Below are positions 46,378 through 55,148 of a DNA stretch of 64,000 nucleotides, in pieces. The stretch is taken from NCBI RefSeq assembly GCF_017603965.1, contig NZ_CP071955.1, positions 2,666,001 through 2,730,000 on the forward strand. Direction: 5' to 3'. The stretch's first letter is position 1. Every line of letters begins with the position of its first letter. The position numbers were made by a program, and so were the translations under genes. The stretch comes from Xanthomonas fragariae (GTDB lineage Bacteria; Pseudomonadota; Gammaproteobacteria; Xanthomonadales; Xanthomonadaceae). Under the pieces are notes generated by a model. It did not search any database. It saw only the letters and a list, made by a program, of their open reading frames with translations, and was not told where the DNA came from.

Positions 46378-47184
46378 ATGAGTACTGCCACCGCCATTAC
46401 CGAACAGGAATTCGGCCGCTTCCAGCGTTTCATCTTCGAAGCGACCGGCATCAGCATCTCGCCCGGCAAGAAAGCCATGCTGTGTGGCCGCCTGGGCAAG
46501 CGCCTGCGCGAACATCAATTCAGCACCTACACACAATATTTGCAGCTGCTGGAAAGCCGCCAGGATCGCAGCGAAATCCAGACTGCGATCGATCTGCTCA
46601 CCACCAACGAGACCTATTTTTTTCGCGAGCCCAAGCATTTCGAACTGTTGCGCAAACTGGCCGGCGCGCATCGTGGCGGCCTGCCGTTCCGCTGCTGGAG
46701 CGCTGCCAGCTCCAGCGGCGAAGAGGCTTACAGCATGGCGATGGTGCTGGACGACACCTTGCAAGGGCGCCCGTTCGAGGTGGTAGGCACCGACATCAGC
46801 ACCCGCGTGCTGGCCCAGGCGCGCACAGGGCATTACACGTTGCAACGCATCGACGGCATCCCGCAGCAGTATCTCAAGCGCTACTGCCTGCGTGGCCAGG
46901 GCGCCTACGACGGCACCTTGCTGGTGGAACGGTGCCTGCGCGATCGTGTTCACTTCGTGCACGCCAACCTCAATACCGGGCTGCCGTCGCTGGGCAGTTT
47001 CGATGCAATCTTCCTGCGTAACGTCATGATCTATTTCAATGGGCAGACCAAGCGCGAAGTGATCCTGCGCGTGCTGGCCAACCTCAAGTCGGGCGGGCAT
47101 TTCTGCATAGGTCATTCGGAAAGCCTGAGCGAACTCGACATCGATCTGGTCCAGGTGGCTCCATCGATTTTCCGCAAGGCATGA
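46378..47184 (+). CDS. cheR: Chemoreceptor methyltransferase CheR
   Basis: SAM-dependent glutamate O-methyltransferase of receptors, 268 aa. [39 protein letters not shown] (SAM binding), [17 protein letters not shown] and [20 protein letters not shown] are diagnostic. The stop overlaps the cheB start (ATGA). Start 46378 follows the REC-EAL stop by 4 bp. Confidence 0.95.
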   Translation: MSTATAITEQEFGRFQRFIFEATGISISPGKKAMLCGRLGKRLREHQFSTYTQYLQLLESRQDRSEIQTAIDLLTTNETYFFREPKHFELLRKLAGAHRGGLPFRCWSAASSSGEEAYSMAMVLDDTLQGRPFEVVGTDISTRVLAQARTGHYTLQRIDGIPQQYLKRYCLRGQGAYDGTLLVERCLRDRVHFVHANLNTGLPSLGSFDAIFLRNVMIYFNGQTKREVILRVLANLKSGGHFCIGHSESLSELDIDLVQVAPSIFRKA

Positions 47185-48308
47185 ACCAAGGACCCACCGT
47201 GTCGACAGCGTTCAACCGCCCCGCCGTCGGCCCCAACACCATCAAAGCCATGGTGGTCGACGATTCGGCGGTGGTGCGCCAGGTACTGGTGAGCGTGCTC
47301 AACGACGCGCCCGGCATCGAAGTGATTGCCACCGCTGCCGACCCGCTGCTGGCGATCGAAAAGATGCGTCAGCAATGGCCGGACGTGATCGTGCTGGATG
47401 TGGAAATGCCGCGCATGGACGGCATCACTTTCCTGCGCAAGATCATGAGCGAGCGCCCTACCCCGGTGGTGATCTGCTCCACGCTCACCGAAAAAGGCGC
47501 GCGCGTCACCATGGATGCCTTGGCCGCCGGTGCGGTAGCGGTGGTGACCAAACCGCGGCTGGGGCTCAAGCAATTCCTCACCGATTCGGCAGACGAACTG
47601 GTCGCAACCGTGCGCAGCGCCGCACGCGCCAACGTCAAGCGGCTGGCAGCACGGGTCACCGCAACGCCGCTGGAAGCCGAGGTCAAACACACCGCCGATG
47701 TGATCCTGCCAGCACAAAGCGGACGCACCTTGGCGCAGACCACCGAACGCATCGTCGCCATCGGTACATCTACCGGCGGCACCCAGGCACTGGAAGAAGT
47801 GCTGACCGCGTTACCGCGCGTGTGCCCCGGCATCGTGATCGTGCAGCACATGCCGGAGAAGTTCACTGCCGCCTTCGCTGCCCGCCTCAATGGCCTGTGC
47901 CAGATCGCAGTGAAAGAAGCCGTCGATAACGATCGCGTGATGCCGGGCCGTGCCTTGATTGCACCGGGCGGCAAGCATCTACTGTTGCGCCGCAGCGGCG
48001 CGCAATACTTCGTCGAAGTACTGGAAGGCCCGCCGGTCAATCGACATCGCCCCTCGGTGGATGTGCTGTTCCGCTCAGTCGCGCGTGCGGCTGGAAGCAA
48101 TGCGCTGGGCATCATCATGACCGGCATGGGCGACGACGGTGCCGCCGGACTACTGGAAATGCGTCATGCCGGTGCGCGCACCGTGGCGCAGGACGAACAC
48201 ACCAGCATCGTGTTCGGCATGCCCAAGGAAGCGATCAAACGCGGCGGCGCCGATCGCATCCTGCCGCTAGGCGCAATGGCGCGCGAGATAGCGACGCAGT
48301 TGCAGTGA
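47181..48308 (+). CDS. cheB: Chemotaxis methylesterase CheB
   Basis: A 375-aa two-domain protein-glutamate methylesterase. The REC domain has [31 protein letters not shown] and TKPR. The catalytic domain has the Ser in [14 protein letters not shown], the His in [14 protein letters not shown] and the Asp in [15 protein letters not shown]. It ends the chemosensory operon. Confidence 0.96.
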   Translation: MNQGPTVSTAFNRPAVGPNTIKAMVVDDSAVVRQVLVSVLNDAPGIEVIATAADPLLAIEKMRQQWPDVIVLDVEMPRMDGITFLRKIMSERPTPVVICSTLTEKGARVTMDALAAGAVAVVTKPRLGLKQFLTDSADELVATVRSAARANVKRLAARVTATPLEAEVKHTADVILPAQSGRTLAQTTERIVAIGTSTGGTQALEEVLTALPRVCPGIVIVQHMPEKFTAAFAARLNGLCQIAVKEAVDNDRVMPGRALIAPGGKHLLLRRSGAQYFVEVLEGPPVNRHRPSVDVLFRSVARAAGSNALGIIMTGMGDDGAAGLLEMRHAGARTVAQDEHTSIVFGMPKEAIKRGGADRILPLGAMAREIATQLQ

Positions 48309-48340
48309 GTTGCTGCGCATCGGCGTAAAGATCGCACCTG

Positions 48341-48553
48341 ATTTGGTTGGGCAACCTCAAACGTGCCATCAGTAGCGTGTATCACGCCATCGCGCAAGGC
48401 AAATACGCACGACACTTTCTGGCCGAAGCCGCCTATCGTTTCAACCGCAGATTCAGCTTGCGCAACATGCTGCCGCGACTTGCCACGGCCATGACGCAAT
48501 CCAAACTATATCCTGAGCCGGTTCTGCGCGCAGCGAGTAACTTTCATAACTGA
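48341..48553 (+). mobile_element. IS1595-family transposase, C-terminal fragment
   Basis: Reads WLGNLKRAISSVYHAIAQGK then YARHFLAEAAYRFNRRFSLR, the conserved end of IS1595 (ISXo5-like) transposases, ending at TGA 48551-48553. It is followed by CTGAGAGTCAGCGATAATCAGGAAG, probably near the element's terminal repeat. The catalytic DDN region is missing. Confidence 0.8.
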
Positions 48554-48631
48554 GAGTCAGCGATAATCAGGAAGCCTCAAAGGACGAGACAGCTAAAAAA
48601 ATAACATTTGAGAAATTTTCTGTTGGCGGAT

Positions 48632-49370
48632 TCAACTCCGATTCGCAACGCTGTTGAGGACCTCTTCGGAGAAGACGTCGAGGGGCGTTTTGAATCCGAG
48701 TACCTTGCGTGGACGATTGTAGAGTCGCTGTTCGATCCATCGTAGGTGCGCGTGGGCGATGGTGCTGAAATCGGTCTGTCGTGGCAAGTACTGGCGCGTC
48801 GATCCGTTGGCATTTTCGTTACTGCCACCCTGCCATGCACAGTACGGGTCTGCAAAATAGAAATCGCTCTGCAAGCACGCGGTAATGAATTGATGATCGG
48901 CGAACTCCTTGCCGTTGTCGGCGGTCAGGGTGTGCACCGTGTGGCGTAGGCCGCCCAGGCGCTGGACGATGGCGTTGCGCACGTTCTCGGCGATGCCGTC
49001 AGGCGAGTAGGCCAGCAGATGCAGGCGACTGCGACGTTCGGTCATGCTGACCACCACCGCCTTGCCATGCGAAGCGCGAAGGGTGTCCAGCTCCCAATCG
49101 CCGACGGCAATCTGTTCCGGGCTGAAGTCCTCACCCAGCAAGAGCTCGATCCGGGCGATGCGCTCAGCGTCGATGCGCGCACACCGGCTGGCCTGCGTGC
49201 GCCGATGCTCGCTGAGGCGCTGCGCATGATCGGGCAGATACTGCCGAGCGTGCCGGTGACGGCGCAGTTCGCGGCTGATCGTGCTGGGCGCGCGCTCCAA
49301 CGCATCGGCGATGGCCCGCATCGACATCCCGGTTCATATAACGCATGCAAACGGTATCGTTCTCACAGGT
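48632..49370 (-). mobile_element. IS30-family transposase, broken copy
   Basis: Leftward. The N-terminal ERYRLHALYEPG and the HTH MSMRAIADALERAPSTISRE are separated by a one-base frameshift near 49327. After LLGEDFSPEQIA the sequence jumps to VGDWELDTLRASHGKAVVV, missing roughly the first half of the catalytic core upstream of the first Asp. The rest (LTADNGKEFADHQF, ENANGSTRQYLPR, ERLYNRPRKVLGFKTPLDVF) is normal IS30 and ends at 48632. Inactive. Confidence 0.88.
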
Positions 49371-49552
49371 CCAGGCGGCTGGATGACATGAGTAACTCCA
49401 CTTGGCGGTGAAGTCGCTCAGGTCAGGTCGCCTGGACCACGTCACAACCGTTGGTGTTGCGATCCAGAGGTGAAGCCACCGCCCCATTTAAGGTGCAAAT
49501 GCGCCAAAACGGGTATGCTGCGCGGCAGCAAAGAGCCGCACGGATGGGTAGA

Positions 49553-50860
49553 ATGCTTTATCAACTGCATGAGCTGACCCGCAATCTTCTAGCCCCTTGG
49601 GTGCATCAGGCCCAGGCGAACGCCAAGATGTTTTCCGACCCCGACAGCCTATGGGCATCGCTTCCTGGCGCCGAACGCATGGCCGCCACCAACGAGCTGT
49701 TCCATCGACTGGGCAAGGAATACGAAAAACCCGCCTGGGCGCTCGACGATGTCGAGGTCGACGGCCACTCGCTGCCGATCATCGAACGCGAGGTGCTAAG
49801 CAAGCCGTTCTGTCGCCTGCTGCGCTTCAAGCGTTTCAGCGACCATGTCGAGCTGATCGGCAAAATGAAGCAGCAGCCGGCCGTGCTGGTGGTTGCGCCG
49901 TTGTCCGGCCACCACGCAACGCTGCTGCGCGACACCGTGCGCACGCTGCTGCGCAACCACAAGGTCTATGTGACCGACTGGGTAGATGCGCGCATGGTGC
50001 CGCTGGAAGCCGGCGCGTTCCGGCTCGAGGACTACATCGGTTACATCCGGGAATTCATCCGCCACATCGGCGTCGAGCGCTTGCATGTGGTGAGCGTGTG
50101 CCAGCCAACCGTGCCGGTGCTGGCGGCGGTGTCGCTGATGGCCTCCAATGACGAGCCAACGCCGCGCTCGCTGGTGATGATGGGCGGCCCGATCGACGCA
50201 CGGCGCAGTCCGACTCAAGTCAATAACCTGGCAACGGACAACGGCATTGAGTGGTTCCAGAACAACCTGATCCACACTGTGCCTTTCCCGTATCCGGGCC
50301 AGGGACGTCAAGTCTATCCGGGCTTTTTGCAGCACGCCGGCTTCCTGTCGATGAACCCGAATCGTCACGTAATGTCGCACTGGGATTTCTACACCGACCT
50401 GGTCAAGGGCGATCTGCAGGATGCGCAGGCGCATCGTCACTTCTATGACGAATACAATGCCGTGCTCGACATGCCAGCCGAGTATTACCTCGACACCATT
50501 CGCGTCGTGTTCCAGGACTTCTTGTTGCCGCAGGGCAAGTGGAAAGTGGACGGCCAGTTGGTCGAGCCGTCTGCGATCCGCAATACCGCGTTGCTCAGCA
50601 TTGAAGGCGAACTGGACGATATGGCTGGCCTCGGCCAGACCGAAGCGGTGCACGATCTATGCACCGGCATCGATGCTGCGCATCGCCGGCATCTGGTGGT
50701 GGAAGGCGCTGGCCACTACGGTATCTTCAGCGGCCGGCGCTGGCGCGAGGTGGTATATCCGCAGGTACGCGAATTCATCGGTCGCTACGATGCAGATCCG
50801 GTGGGCAGCAGCGACCCTGCCACTGTCACGCCGATCCGCAGGCGCAGCAAACGCGCTTGA
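49553..50860 (+). CDS. phaZ: Intracellular polyhydroxyalkanoate depolymerase (PhaZ)
   Basis: A 435-aa alpha/beta hydrolase of the short-chain PHA depolymerase family, acting on native PHB granules. It begins MLYQLHELTRNLLAPWVHQA. The nucleophile elbow reads HVVSVCQPTVPVLA, where Cys replaces the usual Ser as in the intracellular PhaZ1 group. VLVVAPLSGHHATLLRDTVR carries the oxyanion/His region, VYVTDWVDARMVPL is typical, and the C-terminal SIEGELDDMAGLGQ and VEGAGHYGIFSG supply Asp and His. A start two residues earlier (49544) is possible. Confidence 0.9.
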   Translation: MLYQLHELTRNLLAPWVHQAQANAKMFSDPDSLWASLPGAERMAATNELFHRLGKEYEKPAWALDDVEVDGHSLPIIEREVLSKPFCRLLRFKRFSDHVELIGKMKQQPAVLVVAPLSGHHATLLRDTVRTLLRNHKVYVTDWVDARMVPLEAGAFRLEDYIGYIREFIRHIGVERLHVVSVCQPTVPVLAAVSLMASNDEPTPRSLVMMGGPIDARRSPTQVNNLATDNGIEWFQNNLIHTVPFPYPGQGRQVYPGFLQHAGFLSMNPNRHVMSHWDFYTDLVKGDLQDAQAHRHFYDEYNAVLDMPAEYYLDTIRVVFQDFLLPQGKWKVDGQLVEPSAIRNTALLSIEGELDDMAGLGQTEAVHDLCTGIDAAHRRHLVVEGAGHYGIFSGRRWREVVYPQVREFIGRYDADPVGSSDPATVTPIRRRSKRA

Positions 50861-50877
50861 CTCGCCCAAAAATTCTC

Positions 50878-50906
50878 CTTGATCGGAAACGATCAGGCGC
50901 GTTTTT
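50878..50906 (+). terminator. Probable rho-independent terminator after phaZ
   Basis: CCTTGATC-GGAAAC-GATCAGG forms a short stem with one bulge, followed by CGCG and TTTTT. Position right after the phaZ stop fits a terminator, though the stem is weak. Confidence 0.5.
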
Positions 50907-50943
50907 ATCAGGTTATCGTGCTGAGCAAGTATCGAGCACAACT

Positions 50944-51091
50944 TAAGAGCGGCTAACAAAACGTAGCGAGCAGTCGTCGGGTGGGTGCGGACGGCGGGGA
51001 GGAACCGGAGTGTACGCGTGGTACATGCCGATTCCGAGCACCGGCCGCGCCCGCCTGGCGGTGAGCGCAGTCGTTTTGTTAGCCGCTCTTA
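50944..51091. mobile_element. MITE-like element, copy 6 (complete)
   Basis: TAAGAGCGGCTAACAAAACG at the left, its reverse complement at the right, interior with GGAACCGGAGTGTACGCGTG. Nearly identical to copy 1. Located between phaZ and the broken outer-membrane gene. Confidence 0.9.
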
Positions 51092-51192
51092 GAACAATTG
51101 GATTACTCCTTTGCGCGATTGCTTCACTACAGTCATTGCCTACTGGGCCGATACCATCATTAGACGAAGAAGTTTTTAGATAGGGCGGCACG

Positions 51193-52074
51193 ATGCAATT
51201 TTCACGCTTGATGCGGCCGGCTATGGCCGATATTTCCCTTGGCGCGACACGCTGCCTGTGCCTTGCCATAGGCTTTTCGCTGCCTGGGCTGAGTTTTGCG
51301 CAAGCGCAAACCGCGTCGGTCAATGCCGAACAGACGCAGCCTGAGCCAGCGAAGGCATCGGCACTTGTCGCGCCTGCTGCTTCGAAGGGCTACCCGCTTG
51401 AAGCGCAGGATTAGGGTGCCAAACTAGAGCGGTAATGTGACAGGTGCGCTGGGCCGAAGACTGGTCGTATTCGAAAGACCCGTCCAAGCGCAAGAGCCCG
51501 TTCGATCCGCTCAAGTACATTTCGCTCAATGAGTCGGGCAAGGTGTATGTGTCGCTCAGCAACGAACTGCGTGCGCGCAGCAACACCATCACCAACCTCG
51601 GCCTGCTTCCGGGCAGCCATTCGCAGCAGCAGTACTTGTTCCGCGCGTTCTTCGGCGCGGATCTGCATATTGGCGAACACTTCACGCCTGTATACGGAAC
51701 TGGCGCACGGCAGCCTGGATGGGCGCAACGAAGGCACCAAGACCGGCACACAGGAAAACAACGCGATCCTGCAGCAATTGTTCTTCGACGTGAAAGGCCG
51801 CGTCGCCGGCACCGACCTCGGCTTGCGTGTTGGTCGTCAGGTGTTTGTCGACGGCCCGACCACGCTGATCGCGTTGCGCGACAATACCGATGTCTTCGTG
51901 ACCTTGAACGGTGCGCGCGCCTGGGCAATCGGCGAAAAGACCCGTGTGGATGTGTTCGATTTCAACTTCAATCTGGATGGCACCGAAGGCTTGGGCGACG
52001 ACAGCAGCGCGCAGTCCTTAGGTGGCGCGGACGGCGCGCTCATGGTCGGGATTGGCAACACAGCCCATCGATAA
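51193..52074 (+). pseudogene. Alginate-export-family outer-membrane protein, broken
   Basis: A signal peptide (LCLAIGFSLPGLSFAQAQTA) and short mature start end at TAG near 51412. After a ~25-bp insertion, coding resumes with RWAEDWSYSKDPSKRKSPFD, YISLNESGKVYVSLSNELRA, then a frameshift near 51690 into YTELAHGSLDGRNEGTKTGT and RVGRQVFVDGPTTLIALRDN, ending at TAA 52072-52074. The motif RWAEDW and strand pattern match AlgE-like alginate-export porins, which are ~450 aa; the C-terminal half is absent. Non-functional. Confidence 0.75.
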
Positions 52075-52196
52075 GGTGTCCGGCACTGGAATCATCCTCT
52101 GCGACACCGCTTGATCCTGTGCAGGCAAAGTCCGCACCGGCGCACTACATGCCCGGGTATAGGTCGGCGCCATGAGCGCATACGTGCGCTCATGGT

Positions 52197-52654
52197 CTAG
52201 CAGATTCGGCATAACCAGCCAAATCGCGCAGTTTGATCAACAGCGGCATCTGGGTGGCAAGCGCATCGGCATAGCTTGCGGCCGTTTACGCACGCAATCC
52301 AGGCACCCGCCATAACGCTTGCACAGTGCCTGGGCCGACGACGGCCAATCCGGCTGGCGTGGATAGCGCGTGGCCGCACTCTGCAACGACATGCCTGCCG
52401 GCAACCACTCGAACCGCTGCACATCCTGGCAAGCAGCCCCCTCGCGCTGTGCATCCGGTACCGCGTGCGACAACGACCATAGCGCGGCAAACATGTTGGG
52501 CCCACGCAGCAGCGGTGGCGATTGAAGCAATTGCGCCGCCGCCTGGCGTTGCGCTTCGGGGAGCGGCCAACGCACTGAGATCGCGTAGCGCCACTGGCAC
52601 CGCAATCAGGATGCAGAGCCCCAACAGGGCCGCTTTGAGCAACTTGGCGAGCAT
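52197..52654 (-). pseudogene. Frameshifted membrane-anchored protein gene
   Basis: Leftward. The N-terminal helix MLAKLLKAALLGLCILIAVP breaks near 52575, after which another frame carries SVRWPLPEAQRQAAAQLLQS, GPNMFAALWSLSHAVPD and ALCKRYGGCLDCVRKRPQ. The joined protein resembles small cysteine-containing hypothetical proteins common in Xanthomonas. It seems truncated at the C-terminus as well. Confidence 0.55.
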
Positions 52655-52864
52655 GCAAGTACTCCCCCTTCCATGGATTCAGCGCACGCTTTCCAAACCG
52701 TTCTGCCAACCTGACTTGGCGAGGCACATTCGCGCACATCGCCGATTGTTGTCACTGCATCCAGTGCACAGGATCGCAGCAGCGACACGCACTTGCCATC
52801 TCCCAGGCAAACAATGCTTACTGGTGGCATGCACCGGACGCTGCGGCGTGCCTACAATGCGCGC

Positions 52865-53539
52865 ATGTCCGAATCCCCCACGCCGCATGCCCGCCCGTCC
52901 CTGCAACGCGTCTTTTTGACCGGGTTGCTCACTCTGCTGCCGGTCTGGTTGACCTGGGTGGTGGTGAAGTTCGTTTTCTCGCTGCTGTCGGGCATCAGCA
53001 GCCCGTGGGTGGCGCCGTTGTCCGAGCGCATCGCCGCCTCGTTTCCCGGTTATCTGGACTGGATCAAGGCGCTGTGGGTGCAGAACACCATCGCGCTGAT
53101 CGCCACTGTCGGCGCGATTGTGTTCGTCGGCATCCTGAGCCGGCGTGTGATCGGGCAGCATCTGCTGCGCTGGTTCGAGGCGATCATGCGGCGCATTCCG
53201 CTGGCCAGCGTGGTCTACGACAGCGCGCGCAAGTTGCTCGACATGCTGCAGACCCAGCCCGGCAGCACCCAGCGTGTGGTGCTGATCGACTTCCCGCATC
53301 GCGACATGAAGTCGGTGGGCCTGGTTACCCGTGTGATCAAGGAACAAGGCACCGGCCGCGAGCTGGCGGCGGTGTATGTGCCGACCACGCCTAACCCGAC
53401 CTCCGGCTATCTGGAGATCGTGCCGGTGGAGCTGCTCACCCCGACCGACTGGAGCGTGGATCAGGCGATGGGCTTCATCATTTCCGGAGGCGCGGTGGCG
53501 CCGGACTCGGTTCCATTCACCCGTACCGCAGATCGGTGA
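52865..53539 (+). CDS. DUF502 family membrane protein
   Basis: A 224-aa protein with two membrane helices (VFLTGLLTLLPVWLTWVVVK, about residues 15-35; ALIATVGAIVFVGILSRRVI, about 75-95). The family signature is MRRIPLASVVYDSARKLLDM followed by VVLIDFPHRDMKSVGLVT and YVPTTPNPTSGYLEIVP. Function is not firmly established; DUF502 proteins occur in many bacteria and plant organelles (COV1). It precedes the queuosine-precursor transporter gene by 4 bp, so the two are probably co-transcribed. Confidence 0.9.
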   Translation: MSESPTPHARPSLQRVFLTGLLTLLPVWLTWVVVKFVFSLLSGISSPWVAPLSERIAASFPGYLDWIKALWVQNTIALIATVGAIVFVGILSRRVIGQHLLRWFEAIMRRIPLASVVYDSARKLLDMLQTQPGSTQRVVLIDFPHRDMKSVGLVTRVIKEQGTGRELAAVYVPTTPNPTSGYLEIVPVELLTPTDWSVDQAMGFIISGGAVAPDSVPFTRTADR

Positions 53540-53543
53540 CGCA

Positions 53544-54320
53544 ATGACACAGGTGCGTGTCCTCGACGATCGTGCGGTACGCCTGTTCATTGCGCTGGCG
53601 GCGTTCTTCTGCGTCAACGCGGCGTTGGCAGAGTTCATCGGCGTCAAAATTTTTGCGCTCGAAGCCACACTTGGTATCGCACCGTTGAACTTGAATCTGT
53701 TCGGCCAGACCGGATCGCTCAGCTTCACCGCCGGCACGCTGCTGTGGCCGGTGGTGTTCATCATGACCGACACCATCAACGAGTTCTTCGGCAACCGTGG
53801 CGTGCGTTTCATCTCTTGGGTGGCGGTGGCGCTGATCGGCTACAGCTTTGTGTTCGCGTTCGCCGCGATCGGGCTGGCACCGGCAGGTTGGTGGGTCACT
53901 GCGGCGCAGAGCCAGGGCGTGCCCGACTATCAGGCCGCGTTTGCTGCGGTGTTCGGCCAGGGCCTGTGGACGATCGGGGGCTCGCTGGTGGCGTTTCTGT
54001 TCGGCCAGCTGATAGATGTCTCTGTATTCCATCGTATCCGCCGCGTCACTGGTGAAAAACACGTGTGGCTGCGCGCCACCGGCTCCACCGCGGTGTCGCA
54101 GTTGGTGGACAGCTTTGTGGTGATCTACATCGCCTTCGTGCTCGGCCCGCAGCATTGGTCCAAGGACCAGTTTCTGGCGGTGAGTACGCTCAACTACGTC
54201 TACAAGATGAGCTTTGCGATCGCATCGATTCCGCTGCTGTATCTGGCACGCCACGCCATCGGCGCATATCTCGGTGCCGAACGCGCCGAGCAATTGCGCG
54301 AGGAAGCGGCCGCGGGCTGA
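53544..54320 (+). CDS. Queuosine precursor transporter (YhhQ family)
   Basis: A 258-aa integral membrane protein with about six helices. The YhhQ/DUF165 hallmarks are GTLLWPVVFIMTDTINEFFG, then IGGSLVAFLFGQLIDVSVFH and STAVSQLVDSFVVIYIAFVL. The family imports preQ0/preQ1 for queuosine tRNA modification. It begins with a short cytoplasmic MTQVRVLDD and ends in a charged tail. Confidence 0.9.
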   Translation: MTQVRVLDDRAVRLFIALAAFFCVNAALAEFIGVKIFALEATLGIAPLNLNLFGQTGSLSFTAGTLLWPVVFIMTDTINEFFGNRGVRFISWVAVALIGYSFVFAFAAIGLAPAGWWVTAAQSQGVPDYQAAFAAVFGQGLWTIGGSLVAFLFGQLIDVSVFHRIRRVTGEKHVWLRATGSTAVSQLVDSFVVIYIAFVLGPQHWSKDQFLAVSTLNYVYKMSFAIASIPLLYLARHAIGAYLGAERAEQLREEAAAG

Positions 54321-54381
54321 GCGTGGCCGGCAAGACGACTACGCTCATAGCCAAGCGCGGGGTAACCAATGCTCGGAGCAT

Positions 54382-54417
54382 CTGACTCGTCTGCCTCGTC
54401 TGACTCGTCTGCCTCGG
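54382..54417. repeat. Two 18-bp direct repeats
   Basis: CTGACTCGTCTGCCTCGT is repeated once head to tail with one change. It lies in non-coding sequence between the queuosine-precursor transporter gene and the exporter fragment. Confidence 0.7.
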
Positions 54418-54565
54418 TTCCGATCGAGCGTTTCGCATCTTGTGATGCTGCACGCCACGTTGTCTCAGCCACGTTCAGCGGCGAATCGTCATCCATCGAA
54501 ATTTCGTTCAATCCTGCTGCGGCTGCGCTGGCCATGCTGTTGCGCCCTGCAACGGACGCCTCGCA

Positions 54566-54793
54566 ATGGACCATCTTGTCACAACGGCGCGCTTGGCTTT
54601 GGTGTGCTCGATTTCCCCCAGGCCGGTCGATCTGGTCGCACTGAATACCGGCGCAAGCTCTGGCGCACATGCAGGGCATAGGCATGTCATCGGCGCCACC
54701 ATCGGCTGCGTGGCGCTGTTGCTGTTGGTCGGCATGGGCTTGCAGCATGTGCTGTTGCGCTGGCCACCGCTCGGGCGCGCCTTGCATCTGCAC
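54566..54793 (+). pseudogene. LysE/RhtB-type exporter fragment
   Basis: Reads LALVCSISPRPVDLVALNTG followed by HVIGATIGCVALLLLVGMGL and HVLLRWPPLGRALH, matching the N-terminal helices of LysE-family amino-acid exporters. It then runs into the antisense AraC fragment, so the C-terminal half is gone. Confidence 0.5.
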
Positions 54794-54799
54794 GCTCAC

Positions 54800-54964
54800 G
54801 TCCATTGCGATAGCACGCCACTTCGCGATCGGCCGCACCCACCGAACCATTATTGGTGCGTATGCGGCGCAGAACCGAAGCATGCGGCTGTCGACCACAT
54901 GGCGTCGTTCGACGAAGGGCAATGCCGGGTCGCGCCAGAACTCCTGCCCGCCGTGGATGGGCAC
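54800..54964 (-). pseudogene. AraC-family regulator N-terminal fragment
   Basis: Leftward EFWRDPALPFVERRHVVDSR then, with frameshifts, YAPHTHQ and SVGAADREVACYRN resemble the cupin-like start of AraC regulators that accompany LysE exporters. No HTH part remains. Together with the exporter fragment it suggests that a deletion fused two convergent genes. Confidence 0.45.
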
Positions 54965-55148
54965 CTGCGTATCGCGTGTCGATTCGGCCTTCTACATGGC
55001 AGCAAAATGATCGCACCGCAACATTCTTCGGCACTGCATCCTCCCACGGCTGCCTTGATGAATATCAGGCGCGCCACATCCCCCGAATGGGTGGCCGTAA
55101 CGGTGCGGATCGGGCAAGCTCCTTGATCGCTTGTTTCCGGAACCAGTA

